DNA of 64,000 nucleotides from Planctomycetota bacterium (GTDB lineage Bacteria > Planctomycetota > Planctomycetia > Gemmatales > HRBIN36), in the NCBI GenBank assembly GCA_014584395.1, contig JACTMY010000016.1, positions 1 to 64,000 on the forward strand. The letters run 5' to 3'. Of this stretch, positions 17,344 through 26,463 are shown one piece after another. How positions within the stretch are numbered: position 1 is the first letter of the stretch; each line of letters opens with the position of its first letter. A program made the position numbers and the translations under genes. The notes beneath the pieces are model-generated. The model did no database searches, was not told where the DNA came from, and was given only the letters and a program-made list of their open reading frames with translations.

Positions 17344-18246
17344 CTATGAGTTGGGAAAGGTGCAAGCCACGATGGTCAACCCGTAACGGTCGGCCAAGGC
17401 CACGGTCTCGGCTTCGTCGATGAGGATCGTTTGCTGGGCTTCGATGGCGAGAACGCGCCCCCCCGCCCGGTGGAGGGATTCGATGGTGGATGGGCCAATG
17501 GTTGGCACATCAAACCGGCGGTCTTGTTGCGGCTTGGCCACTTTCACGACCGTGAAGCCCCCTTGTTTGCAGAACGCTCCCGCCCGCAAGATGGCCTGGT
17601 CGGTTCCTTCAATCGCTTCAACGGCCAATACCGCCTTCTCCATCACGGCGATGCTTTGACCGACATCGAGCCGGCCCATTTCCTTTGCCAGCCGCCAGCC
17701 ATAGGCGATGTCTTCCTGTTCCTTGGCCGTCGGGGCGCGCCGAGTCAATACGCCAGGTTTCACGAGCAACTCCGGACAATAGTCGAGGGCGGAGCCAAAG
17801 GTTAAGCCATCCCGGGCAAATTCATCGATCAAGCTCAGCAGAAGGGTGTCGTCTTGATTGTCGCGGCGCCGCCGGCGAAACCAGAACCACAAGGTGCGGA
17901 GGTCCGGCATAAGCGACAGCCAGCGCCAGGGCCGGTACATGACCTGTTTATGAATTTTGCCCGCCATGATGATCTCGCGCACCCCCGCCTTGCGGAAGCG
18001 GCGAATCATCCTGCCCATCTGCGCCACGCCCACCCAATGGAATTCATGGCATAGGTCTTGCAATTCCGCGGACGCTTCATGCCGCACCGCCACGCAGACC
18101 ACTTGCAGCCCTTGACGCTTGGCCTTCTCGGCGAAAATGACCGGGAAGCGGCCCCAGCCGGCCAATAAGCCCACGGGCGCCGCCGCTGGTTCCATCGGCT
18201 TCTTGGCCGCACGAATGGTTTCACGTTGGGTCAAAGCAGAGGTCAT
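17344..18246 (-). CDS. lpxI: UDP-2,3-diacylglucosamine pyrophosphatase LpxI
   Basis: 300 residues, the normal length for LpxI (formerly DUF1009). It hydrolyses UDP-2,3-diacylglucosamine to lipid X and UMP in lipid A synthesis, and replaces LpxH in many bacteria. Motifs seen: VGLLAGWGRFPVIFAEKA at about 26-43, REIIMAGKIHKQ, LLSLIDEFARDGLTFGSA, and the conserved C-terminal stretch GGFTVVKVAKPQQDRRFDVPT with IGPSTIESL. It is 43 bases downstream of lpxD, forming a lipid A pair. A typical planctomycete outer-membrane marker. Confidence 0.93.
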   Translation of the reverse strand: MTSALTQRETIRAAKKPMEPAAAPVGLLAGWGRFPVIFAEKAKRQGLQVVCVAVRHEASAELQDLCHEFHWVGVAQMGRMIRRFRKAGVREIIMAGKIHKQVMYRPWRWLSLMPDLRTLWFWFRRRRRDNQDDTLLLSLIDEFARDGLTFGSALDYCPELLVKPGVLTRRAPTAKEQEDIAYGWRLAKEMGRLDVGQSIAVMEKAVLAVEAIEGTDQAILRAGAFCKQGGFTVVKVAKPQQDRRFDVPTIGPSTIESLHRAGGRVLAIEAQQTILIDEAETVALADRYGLTIVACTFPNS

Positions 18247-18289
18247 GGCGTCTTGTAATTAACTAGCTACCTGCTGATGCGCTGCACCA

Positions 18290-19309
18290 TTAACCGGCGA
18301 GGCCAAGATGCTTTTTGATCTTACGTACGTCTTGCCGGATTTCGGGCAGCCTGTCCATGCTAAGCAAGATGATCTTCGCATCCCGCTCGGGTCGGGCGGG
18401 AGCTCCCAGCACGCGCCACCCCGCGGGAATGTCTTTGTGGACGCCGGCCTGGGCGCCCAGGACCGCTTGATCGCCGATGTGGACGTGATCCGCCACGCCC
18501 ACTTGACCCGCCATGACGACGTAATCGCCTGTGCTGCTGGAACCGGCGATGCCGACCTGGCTTACGAGAAGGTTGTGCCGTCCGATATGGCAGTTGTGCC
18601 CAATTTGCACGAGGTTGTCGATCTTGGTGCCGCGCCCGATGATGGTTGGCTCGAAGGTGCCGCGGTCGATGGTCGTGCCGGCGCCGATTTCGACGTCATC
18701 CTCGATGCATACGCCGCCATATTGTGGAATCTTCACGTGCTGGCCGCCTTGGGTGCGGTAACCGAAACCATCGGCACCGATCACGGCGTTGGCGTGGATG
18801 GTCACGCGATGACCCAGTGTGCAGCCATGGTAGATCACGGCGTTCGGGTACAAGGTCACGTCATCCCCGATGCGGCACATGGGGCCAATGAAGACCCCTG
18901 GATAAATGCGGCAGCGGGCGCCGATGCGCGTGCCGGCGGCGATGGCAGCCAAGCCCTGAATGCACGCCTCCGGTCCGATCTGCACGGTGGGGTGAATCGC
19001 AGCGTGCGGGTCCACACCGGGGGGTGGCATGGAAGGCTGCGGGTGGAACCAAGGGTAAAGGGCGGCAAATGCCAGGATCGGTTCCGCTACTTCCAACACG
19101 GGGCGCTCGCCATCGCGAATGCCCTGGCGCACGATCAAGGCCGCGGCCTGGCATTGAGCCAGGTCCTTGGCGTGATCGTCTGAATCAAGAAAGGTGATGT
19201 CGCCTGGCCCTGCCTTGTGAAAGGGGCGAGCGCCCGTGATCATCAAATCCGCTGGGCCATGAAGGGTGCCGCCGATGCGTTCCGCGAGTTGTTGCAAAGT
19301 GTAGGGCAT
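18290..19309 (-). CDS. lpxD: UDP-3-O-acylglucosamine N-acyltransferase LpxD
   Basis: 339 residues from the ATG at 19309, six bases after AAAGGGCGG; an ATG at 19324 is possible. The N-terminal uridine-binding domain (about 1-100) contains FLDSDDHAKDLAQCQAAALI. It is followed by a left-handed beta helix of hexapeptide repeats (IGPEACIQGLAAIAAGTRIG and so on) with the characteristic GADGFGYR and HVKIPQYGGV segment, where the catalytic His belongs. It adds the second acyl chain to UDP-3-O-acylglucosamine in lipid A synthesis. A C-terminal helix (residues ~315-337) closes the protein. Confidence 0.94.
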   Translation of the reverse strand: MPYTLQQLAERIGGTLHGPADLMITGARPFHKAGPGDITFLDSDDHAKDLAQCQAAALIVRQGIRDGERPVLEVAEPILAFAALYPWFHPQPSMPPPGVDPHAAIHPTVQIGPEACIQGLAAIAAGTRIGARCRIYPGVFIGPMCRIGDDVTLYPNAVIYHGCTLGHRVTIHANAVIGADGFGYRTQGGQHVKIPQYGGVCIEDDVEIGAGTTIDRGTFEPTIIGRGTKIDNLVQIGHNCHIGRHNLLVSQVGIAGSSSTGDYVVMAGQVGVADHVHIGDQAVLGAQAGVHKDIPAGWRVLGAPARPERDAKIILLSMDRLPEIRQDVRKIKKHLGLAG

Positions 19310-19597
19310 GGACCGCCCTTTCATCCGTGAAAGGTGTTCGGATCGACCTTTAACGCCGGTGCATCCTAACTTGCCCAGCGCGGATCGGCAAGGCGAGGTT
19401 GCCGTCTGAGGCTCGCCGAACCAGGGGGGATCGATGCCGAAAGGTTCAATTTACTTACGATAATTACTTGACTTGTACTTCTTAAATGATTGCAAGCAAC
19501 GCCAGAAGATGGATTGGACGTTTCTCATCAAACTTATCTAGCCATTGCAAAACGCGGCCGCGAGGCAAGGATGCCTGATGGCCGAGGGAGAACGGTC

Positions 19598-20140
19598 ATG
19601 TTCCTGGCACAAGGCTTCATCGATCCCGCCACGCTCGATCAACTCGTTAAATTGGCTGCCTTGGGCACCAGCGGCATCTGTGTCCTGGCCCTTGTCTTAA
19701 TTGGCATGCTGATTCACAACATTCCGGAGGAGCATCGCGAGCGCCATCGCTCCGTGCGGATGTACATGTGGATTTGCGTGATCATCGCATTGATCTCCGC
19801 AGGCAGCGGTGCCGCCAATGCCTATTACAATCATGAAAAGATCGAGAAAGAATCGGCGGCCAAGAAGGCGGCCATTAATGAAGTGTCGCAAATCAGAAGC
19901 GAAACAGCAGCCAAGACGGAAGAGTTTAAGCGACAGGAAAGCGCCCTGAATCATCAGCTTGCAGAGCAAAAAAAGGCGAACGAATTGCTGATGGGCCAAG
20001 TCAAAAGTTTGGGAGCTTTTGCTTCTTCGCCCATTTTTGTATCCGTCGAAGGAAAACTTACGGACAGCGAAAGAGTAGAGTGGAAGAAGCTGAAGACGAA
20101 ATTCGACAAGATCATGACGGAACATCAACCGCCAAAATAG
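19598..20140 (+). CDS. Two-helix membrane protein with long coiled coil
   Basis: 180 residues from the ATG at 19598, preceded by GAGGGAGAAC. Two membrane helices are visible, about residues 16-36 (LAALGTSGICVLALVLIGML) and 52-70 (MYMWICVIIALISAGSGAA). Residues ~78-140 (KIEKESAAKKAAINEVSQIR onward) form a strongly heptad-like Lys/Glu/Ala-rich coiled coil, and the last 35 residues are charged. I recognise no family. The AT-rich stretch upstream (19440-19490) may hold its promoter. Convergent with metH, 38 bases between stops. Confidence 0.7.
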   Translation: MFLAQGFIDPATLDQLVKLAALGTSGICVLALVLIGMLIHNIPEEHRERHRSVRMYMWICVIIALISAGSGAANAYYNHEKIEKESAAKKAAINEVSQIRSETAAKTEEFKRQESALNHQLAEQKKANELLMGQVKSLGAFASSPIFVSVEGKLTDSERVEWKKLKTKFDKIMTEHQPPK

Positions 20141-20178
20141 GCCGCGGGCTGAGTCTCGATGGCTGAACGCGGGCTGCG

Positions 20179-23100
20179 TCACACATTGAAATACTTGGCT
20201 AGCGGGTGGTGAGCGATCAGCGCCGTCGTGGATTGTTCCGGCTCAAGCTGGAAATGCTCGCTCAGGCTGACGTCGATCCGTTCGGGCTGCAGCAATTCGA
20301 AAATTTTAGCTTGGTCCTCCAAATCGGGACAGGCGGGGTAGCCGAAACTGTAGCGGCAGCCTCGATAGTGGAGTTTGAAGAGTTTTTGCACCTCCTGGGC
20401 GTCGTGCTGGCCGATGCCCCATTCTTGGCGGATGCGTTTATGCCACATCTCCGCCAGGGCTTCCGCGGACTCCACGCTGAGGCCGTGCAGATAAAGATAA
20501 TCGGTGTAGCGGTCGCTCGTGAACAGCTCATGCGCCTTGCGGCTGGCTTCGCGCCCCATGGTGACGAGCATGAAAGCGACCGTATCCTGGGCGGGGCCAG
20601 CTTCCTTGGGTTGAAAATAATCGCTTAAACAAAGATGCTCGTGATGCCGCTGGCGAGGGAAGTGAAAGCGGAGCTTTTCCGTTTGCCCATCTTCCTCGAA
20701 GATGATGAGATCGTTGCCCGCGCTCGCGCAGCGGAAAAAGCCATAAACGACCGCGGGCTGCAGAATGCGCTCCTCGATGCATTGCCGCTTGAGTCGCTCA
20801 AGAGCGGGCAGGGCCATTTCGCGCATGACCCGATCATATTCAGCCGGTGCAATGCGGTTTTTACGGAATTGCCACTGCGTGCTGATCAGGGTGCGGGTAT
20901 TGAGAAACGGAAAGATGTGTTCCAGGGGGATGTCCCTGACCAAGCGCGTTCCCAAGAACGGCGGCGTTGGCAGATCCGACGCGAACGGCAGGGTGCGGAT
21001 GTAGCCGTTGCGTTCCGGCGCGGTCGGCTTGGGCTGGGAGCGCACGGCCACGTTCACCGATGCGGCTAGTCCCGACGGCGAAGCAACAACCGTCCTCGCC
21101 GAGGTCGAGACCGCTTCGACTTGGGCGCAAATCTGATCCATGAGCCGGAGCCCTTCGAAGGCGTCCTCGCCATAGTGCACCTTCGGACCGTAGACCTGGC
21201 GAAGCGACTCTTCCACGTAGCGGCGGGTGAGAGCGGCACCGCCGCAGATGACCGGGACGCGCAGGCCGCGCGCCGCCATCAACTCCAGGTTCTCCTTCAT
21301 GACCACGGTGGATTTGACGAGCAGCCCGCTCATGCCGATCGCATGGGCTTGTTGTTCCTGGAACGTCTGCAAAATGGCTTCGATGGGCTGCTTGATGCCC
21401 AGGTTGAAGACCTTGTAGCCGTTGTTGGTCAGAATGATGTCGACCAGGTTTTTGCCGATGTCGTGGACGTCGCCTTTGACCGTGGCCAGCACGATCTTCC
21501 CCTTCTCCGCGCCTTCAATCCGTTCCATGAACTGTTCGAGATGCTTGACCGCGGTTTTCATCACTTCGGCGGATTGGAGCACGAAGGGCAACTGCATTTG
21601 CCCGGACCCGAAGAGTTCGCCGACGACCTTCATGCCATCCAAGAGGATCGTGTTGATGATGTCCAGCGGCGTGTAGGCTTCCCGGGCTAGGTCGAGGTCG
21701 GGGATGAGCGAATCGCGGCGGCCTTGGATGATGGCGTTCTTGAGCCGCTCCTCGACGGTGTCGCCCAAATGGATGGTCTTCTTGGAAGAGACTTCCTTGC
21801 CGCCGAGTTGTTGATAATGAGCGATGAATTGTTGGAGCGGATCGCCTTCTTCTCGTTGATTGAGCAGCAGCCTCTCCGCCAATCGGCGGCCCATGGGGTC
21901 GATGTCGTTGAGGGGGAGTATTTTGCTCGCGTTCAGAATGGCGGCATCCAGACCCGCGTCCAAGGCCAAGCGCAGGAACACGCTGTTGAGCACTTGTCGC
22001 GGATAGGGGTCCAGGCCGAACGAGATATTGGAAACGCCCAGCCAGGTGCCCGCGCCGGGGAGGTTTTCCTTGATCCAGCGAATGGAGTTCAGCGTTTCCA
22101 CAGCGGCGTTATGCAGTTCGGGCTGACCCGTGGTTACGGGGAGGACCAGCGGATCGAAGAAGAGATCCGTAGGCGGCACGCCGAATTCTTGAGTGCAAAT
22201 ATCGTAAATGCGCTGGGCGACGCGCGCCTTCCACTCGCACGTCGTGGCCTGGCCCACTTCGTCGATGGTCAGGGCGACCAAGGCGGCGCCGTATTTCCGA
22301 GCGAGGGGGACGACGACGTCGAGCTTTTTGCGGCCTTCTTCCAGGTTGATCGAGTTGAGAAACGGCTTGCCCGTGACGTATTTCAAGCCCTCCGCCATCA
22401 CCTGCCATTCCGTGGAATCCAGCACCAGGGGCAGCTTCACCGCTTCGTTGAAGCGGCGGAGCAGACGGGCCATGTCCCCGGCTTCATCGCGTCCGGGATA
22501 GGCCACGCACACATCCAACAGGTGGGCCCCTTCATCCTCCTGCTCGCGGGCCATGGCCGTCATGCCGTCGAGGTCGTCCGCTTCGAGCAAGCGTTTGAAC
22601 TTGCGGCTGCCCGTGGTATTGGTGCGTTCGCCGACGATCAGCGGGCCAGGCTCCATCTTGTAGGTGACCGCCTGGTATAAACTCGAGCAGGATGGTTCAA
22701 AAACGACTTCGCGCGGTTTGGGTTTGGCCCCGCGGAGTCTCCGGATCACGGCTGCCAAATGTTCGGGCGTCGTGCCGCAGCAACCCCCCACGATGTTGAC
22801 GCCGAACTCGGTGACGAATTGATATAAGTAATCCGCCAACTCGTCCGGCTGAAGGGGGAAGTGGGCTTTGCCGTCGATGTTCTCGGGCAACCCGGCGTTG
22901 GGCAGGCAGCTCAGCGGTCGGCGGCAAAATTGGCTCAAATGGCGGATATGGCTGACCATGCGGTCCGGACCCGTAGCACAATTGAGGCCAATCACATCCA
23001 CCGGCAGGGCTTCCAGGGTGACCAGGGCGGCGCCAATGTCGCTGCCGGTCAGCATCGTGCCCGTGGTTTCGATCGTCACCTGGACCATTAGCGGAACCTG

Positions 23101-23649
23101 GCGCCCCAGTTTCTCCATCTCTTCCCGGGCCGCGATGACGCAGGCCTTGGCTTGGAGCAGGTCGAAGCAGGTCTCAATCAGTAAAACGTCGCATCCGCCC
23201 TCGAGCAACCCCGTCATTTGGGGTCGATAAGCTTCCCGCAGTTCGTCGAAGGTAACATGGCCCAGCGTGATCGACTTGGTTCCAGGGCCGATGGAGCCAA
23301 TGACGTAGCGGGGACGGTCGGGTGTGGCATAGCGCTGGCAGGCCGCGCGCGCCAACTCGGCGGCCAGCCGATTGATTTCGAAGCAGTGATCTTGTTTCTT
23401 GAATTCCGCCAGGGCGATGCGGTTAGCGCCAAAGGTATTCGTTTCAACCGCGTCGCAACCCACGCTGAGAAAGGATTCATGCGTTTCGCGGATCCATTCG
23501 GGGTGGGTGAAGAGCATCCATTCGGAGCAGTTGACCAGGTCGTCGCCACCCCAGTCCTTGGGCGAGGGGTTATAACGATGAATGCTGGTGCCCATGGCGC
23601 CATCGAAGATGAGCACATCGTTCTCAAGACGTTTGAGGAAATCACTCAT
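20179..23649 (-). CDS. metH: Cobalamin-dependent methionine synthase MetH
   Basis: 1156 residues with all four modules. Homocysteine-binding domain (about 1-330) with zinc ligands in LNCATGP and VGGCCGTTPEHL; pterin (methyl-THF) domain (about 330-620) with GERTNTTGSRKFKRLL; cobalamin-binding part with DVHDIGKN (the His that coordinates cobalt) and GMSGLLVKSTVVM; and a C-terminal AdoMet reactivation domain with YRGCRYSFGYPACPD and HPLAKYFNV at the very end. It transfers methyl from methyltetrahydrofolate to homocysteine. No classical cobalamin or SAM riboswitch is visible directly upstream; a separate ncRNA-like element ends about 200 bases before the start codon. Confidence 0.97.
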   Translation of the reverse strand: MSDFLKRLENDVLIFDGAMGTSIHRYNPSPKDWGGDDLVNCSEWMLFTHPEWIRETHESFLSVGCDAVETNTFGANRIALAEFKKQDHCFEINRLAAELARAACQRYATPDRPRYVIGSIGPGTKSITLGHVTFDELREAYRPQMTGLLEGGCDVLLIETCFDLLQAKACVIAAREEMEKLGRQVPLMVQVTIETTGTMLTGSDIGAALVTLEALPVDVIGLNCATGPDRMVSHIRHLSQFCRRPLSCLPNAGLPENIDGKAHFPLQPDELADYLYQFVTEFGVNIVGGCCGTTPEHLAAVIRRLRGAKPKPREVVFEPSCSSLYQAVTYKMEPGPLIVGERTNTTGSRKFKRLLEADDLDGMTAMAREQEDEGAHLLDVCVAYPGRDEAGDMARLLRRFNEAVKLPLVLDSTEWQVMAEGLKYVTGKPFLNSINLEEGRKKLDVVVPLARKYGAALVALTIDEVGQATTCEWKARVAQRIYDICTQEFGVPPTDLFFDPLVLPVTTGQPELHNAAVETLNSIRWIKENLPGAGTWLGVSNISFGLDPYPRQVLNSVFLRLALDAGLDAAILNASKILPLNDIDPMGRRLAERLLLNQREEGDPLQQFIAHYQQLGGKEVSSKKTIHLGDTVEERLKNAIIQGRRDSLIPDLDLAREAYTPLDIINTILLDGMKVVGELFGSGQMQLPFVLQSAEVMKTAVKHLEQFMERIEGAEKGKIVLATVKGDVHDIGKNLVDIILTNNGYKVFNLGIKQPIEAILQTFQEQQAHAIGMSGLLVKSTVVMKENLELMAARGLRVPVICGGAALTRRYVEESLRQVYGPKVHYGEDAFEGLRLMDQICAQVEAVSTSARTVVASPSGLAASVNVAVRSQPKPTAPERNGYIRTLPFASDLPTPPFLGTRLVRDIPLEHIFPFLNTRTLISTQWQFRKNRIAPAEYDRVMREMALPALERLKRQCIEERILQPAVVYGFFRCASAGNDLIIFEEDGQTEKLRFHFPRQRHHEHLCLSDYFQPKEAGPAQDTVAFMLVTMGREASRKAHELFTSDRYTDYLYLHGLSVESAEALAEMWHKRIRQEWGIGQHDAQEVQKLFKLHYRGCRYSFGYPACPDLEDQAKIFELLQPERIDVSLSEHFQLEPEQSTTALIAHHPLAKYFNV

Positions 23650-23851
23650 AAAAGCCGAACAATCTCCGCGCCATCAGACCGGTTCAACCCGCACTTGCAG
23701 GGAACGGTTCCTTGAGCCTCTGACAAAAATGGGTCGAGCCCCATTTATTGTATGATTCCACTAAATTGGTTCAGGTTCATTCTTGAGAGGAAATCAAGAA
23801 ATTCAGCAGACCGGTCGTCATGATGGGGACCCGGCGGCTTGGGGGGGCGAC

Positions 23852-23886
23852 AAAAAATCAGCTCACCCAAAGTTTGAGTGAGCTGA
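23852..23886 (-). terminator. Intrinsic terminator of the 6S-like RNA
   Basis: On the minus strand TCAGCTCAC pairs with GTGAGCTGA around an 11-base loop, followed directly by a run of six T. It lies 200 bases before metH and downstream of the structured RNA, so it most probably ends that RNA. Confidence 0.85.
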
Positions 23887-24102
23887 TCATGAATTAGCCT
23901 CCACCTGTGCCGTGTAGACGCTTTTGAGAACCCGCTGTTAAGGTGGGTGGCCGCACGATTGGGTTTGGGATCCCACTACAAGGTGGGCTTGCCAGCGCCG
24001 ATCGGTTATATGGTGTTAGGCCCCCTGCGGGTTACAGACATCGGTTCTCCAAAAAGTGTTCGTCTATCACCAACACTGCAGAGGCAAGTTCATGTACTTG
24101 CT
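23852..24102 (-). ncRNA. Structured non-coding RNA, 6S-like long hairpin with terminator
   Basis: On the minus strand the bases between 24085 and 23897 fold into a long imperfect hairpin of about 189 nt. Pairing blocks, written 5' arm with 3' arm, are GCCTC (24085-24081)/GAGGC (23901-23897), AGACG/CGTCT, CTTTTT/AAAAG and GGAGAACC/GGTTCTC; inner blocks such as GGGGGCC/GGCCACCC and a CCCAC/GTGGG hairpin continue the stem. An alternative AACCCGC/GCGGGTT pairing competes with the inner closing stem. Immediately after comes a terminator hairpin (23886-23858) with TTTTTT. A promoter precedes it. No protein is plausible here. Length and shape fit 6S RNA, which mimics an open promoter for RNA polymerase; an untranslated leader of metH is the alternative. 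Ends are approximate. Confidence 0.6.
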
Positions 24103-24108
24103 GTGCGA

Positions 24109-24137
24109 TACATAAATGTAGTTCGACATCTGGTCAA
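24109..24137 (-). promoter_or_regulatory. Sigma-70-type promoter of the 6S-like RNA
   Basis: On the minus strand TTGACC (24137-24132) and TATGTA (24114-24109) are separated by exactly 17 bases. A second overlapping possibility, TTGATC-N17-TACATT, starts 6 bases earlier. Transcription would begin near 24102, just before the structured RNA. Confidence 0.5.
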
Positions 24138-24293
24138 GATCAAACAAAAAACGATCCCTCCCGGGCAACTCTTTCGAACGGCGGTTTGGAATTCGACAAA
24201 AAGAAGAGAAATCCCATCATCCCGGCCGCCGCGGGAAACATATAATTTCTGAGCCTGACTTCGCTGCTGCCACTTAGTTTGAACGGGATCACG

Positions 24294-25157
24294 ATGGAAT
24301 CAACTTCTCCCGCCGGGCGCGCCATCTCGGCTGCCGATTTCGAATCTGCCGTCTTGGAGCGTTCACAGCAGGTTCCCGTGCTCGTGGATTTCATGGCCGA
24401 TTGGTGCCACCCGTGCCGTCTCCTCGCACCCATTTTGCACCAGGCCGTGCAGGATCGCGCGGGCAAGCTCGACCTGGTCACCATCGACATTGATGTGAAT
24501 CCCTATCTCGCCGCGGAGTTTGGCGTCAATGGCGTCCCGGCGGTTTTCCTGTTTCATCGCCGCAGACTCGCGGGCCGCTTTACTGGGTTGATGAGTGCCG
24601 AGCAGCTGGCCGCCTTTCTTGACCGCCATCTGCCCAGCCCGCTTGAGGAAAAAATGGAAATGGCGCGAGCGTTATTGTCGACGCAGCCCGCTCAGGCGCT
24701 GGAACAGCTCACTCCTGAATGGCCAACGTGCCTCGAAAACGAAGACGTGCAGGCCGTGGCCGCCGCGGCCTTGCTGGAGTTGGGCCGGGTCAAGGAGGCC
24801 AGGCAAGCGGCTGAGCGCGTGACCGAAGGCAGCCAATACCACGACCTCGCCAGGCAGGTGTTGGCACGGTTGGATTGGCAGCGCCACGTTCAAGAACGAG
24901 GCGGGTTCGCGACCTGTCAAGCCCGATGGCAACAGCAACCCAACGATCCACAAGCGTGCCTGGATTGGGGTTTAGCCTTGGCCTCGACCAAACGCTATGA
25001 AGAAGCCTTGCCCGTATTGCTTCAAGCCGGTCAAGAAGACGCCAGCCTGGCCAAGGGACCCGTCAAGGATGCCATGGTTTCCCTATTTAAAATTATGGGA
25101 CCGGATAACGAGTTAGCCAACGACTTTCGTGGACAATTGGCGTCGCTGCTGTATTGA
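24294..25157 (+). CDS. Thioredoxin-domain protein with TPR tail (YbbN/CnoX-like)
   Basis: 287 residues from the ATG at 24294. The N-terminal thioredoxin fold (about 10-112) has VLVDFMADWCHPC, so the active site is WCHPC (37-41) instead of WCGPC; cis-Pro follows in VNGVPAVFLFHRR. The C-terminal half (about 115-285) is helical with TPR-like repeats including LSTQPAQALEQL and WGLALASTKRYEEALPVLL. This is the layout of YbbN/CnoX co-chaperones that hold oxidised client proteins in the cytoplasm. No signal peptide. A TATAAT box at 24241-24246 may drive it. It is followed after 34 bases by a secreted TPR protein. Confidence 0.85.
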   Translation: MESTSPAGRAISAADFESAVLERSQQVPVLVDFMADWCHPCRLLAPILHQAVQDRAGKLDLVTIDIDVNPYLAAEFGVNGVPAVFLFHRRRLAGRFTGLMSAEQLAAFLDRHLPSPLEEKMEMARALLSTQPAQALEQLTPEWPTCLENEDVQAVAAAALLELGRVKEARQAAERVTEGSQYHDLARQVLARLDWQRHVQERGGFATCQARWQQQPNDPQACLDWGLALASTKRYEEALPVLLQAGQEDASLAKGPVKDAMVSLFKIMGPDNELANDFRGQLASLLY

Positions 25158-25191
25158 AATCCCAAACGACCATCGCTGGGAGTCGTCAAGC

Positions 25192-26463
25192 ATGTCCCCC
25201 TTGCGTTTGCTGATGCTCATTTGCACGGGATTGATATGGAGTTTGGGGGCAGCCTCAGTTCCCTTGCAGGCCGGGATTTACAATTCCGCGGAGCCTGCCG
25301 TTCCCTTGGACGACCAATTGGAGCGTTTTCTCGACCAATTGAATCGCTTGAGGGCTTTAGGGCCGCCGGATGCCCTCATGCAGCAGGTCGCGGGCGGGGC
25401 CATCAGCGAGGAACGGAAACGCTACCTGGCCAGGATCGAAGCATTACGCAACAAAGGCCATCAAACGAAGCTGACCGCAGACGAATTGGCCAACCTGGGG
25501 GCTTACCTTTACCGTGTGCGCACCACCCAAGCCCGGATTCCCTACTTTCAAGAAGCCATCGAAGTCCTGGAACAGGCCCGCCGGGAGCACCCCAATCATT
25601 TTGCCATCATGGCCAACCTCGGCACTGTCTATCAGATGAGTGGAGCACTCGATGCGGCCGTGAGCTGCCTCGAGTCGGCCTATGCGATGGCGCCGCCAGA
25701 ATGGCAAAAATTTGAACGGTTTCATTGGATGCTCGTCAGACGCCGTTTTATGGAGCGACAACGGCCCGGTCCCGTGGCGCTCGATGGACTGTTTGATGCC
25801 GCCGCAGCGGAACCCTTCCGCTTCATCGGCCCCGCGGGCGTGTGGCAAATCGGCTTGCTGAGCGACGGCGAACGCGAAAAGCTGCCCGGAAAATCCGTGG
25901 CCGAAGCCGCGAAGATCGTTCAGCAATTACTCGTTTGGCTTCCCGAGGATGCTCGATTGCATTGGATGCTGGGCGAGTTGGCCAATGCCCAAGGGCAACT
26001 GAAGGCCGCCGCGAAGGCCATGACCCTGGCTGTCGACAATTTCCGTTTCACCCATGCCGATTTGAAACTGCGCCGGTTCACCTTGGAAGACGCGGTGGTC
26101 TGGAGCGACGTGGCCCAGCGCGTCGGCACCCTGCAGCAGCAGGCGGAGTGGGTGGCTCAAAGCTGGTTGGGACCCATGCCCGTCGGCATGCCCGGCCCCG
26201 CGGTGCCGGCGGAGCTATTGGCCATCGCCTCCTTGTGCGGCAAAGCCAAGGTCAATCAAGAGATCCCAGGCTTGGCCGATTTTTTGGGAGGCCATAAGAA
26301 ACCTGGACCGCCGCCGGCCTTATTTTCTCTCGATCAGATTCAATGGTACTGGTGGGTGATCGGCAGCGTGGTAATTCTTGGGTTGGTTTGGATGCAAATC
26401 CGCGAATGGCTTAGAAAGCTGGGATTATTGACAAACCATCAGCCAAAAACGCCTCAAGCCTAA
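25192..26463 (+). CDS. Secreted TPR protein with C-terminal membrane anchor
   Basis: 423 residues from the ATG at 25192, which opens a clean signal peptide (MSPLRLLMLICTGLIWSLGA then ASVPLQA). A longer frame to 25129 overlaps the previous gene and lacks this feature. The middle has TPR motifs, for example FAIMANLGTVYQMSGALDAA and LHWMLGELANAQGQLKAAAK. Near the C-terminus a hydrophobic helix WYWWVIGSVVILGLVWMQI (about 384-402) anchors it. Function unknown, likely protein-protein scaffolding outside the cytoplasm. Its TAA overlaps the ATG of the M42 peptidase by one base. Confidence 0.8.
   Translation: MSPLRLLMLICTGLIWSLGAASVPLQAGIYNSAEPAVPLDDQLERFLDQLNRLRALGPPDALMQQVAGGAISEERKRYLARIEALRNKGHQTKLTADELANLGAYLYRVRTTQARIPYFQEAIEVLEQARREHPNHFAIMANLGTVYQMSGALDAAVSCLESAYAMAPPEWQKFERFHWMLVRRRFMERQRPGPVALDGLFDAAAAEPFRFIGPAGVWQIGLLSDGEREKLPGKSVAEAAKIVQQLLVWLPEDARLHWMLGELANAQGQLKAAAKAMTLAVDNFRFTHADLKLRRFTLEDAVVWSDVAQRVGTLQQQAEWVAQSWLGPMPVGMPGPAVPAELLAIASLCGKAKVNQEIPGLADFLGGHKKPGPPPALFSLDQIQWYWWVIGSVVILGLVWMQIREWLRKLGLLTNHQPKTPQA

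Noticed and set aside
20206-23715. Several plus-strand frames of 140-320 codons opposite metH
   Set aside because: They are shadows of the clear, motif-rich metH on the minus strand.
23650-23900. Cobalamin, SAM or SAH riboswitch directly before metH
   Set aside because: The conserved B12-box and SAM/SAH core motifs are not visible; the terminator fits the separate RNA gene.
23943-24010. Plus-strand T-box-like sequence GGTGGGTGGCCGCACG
   Set aside because: It only partly matches the T-box core and is explained by the minus-strand hairpin; no aminoacyl gene follows.
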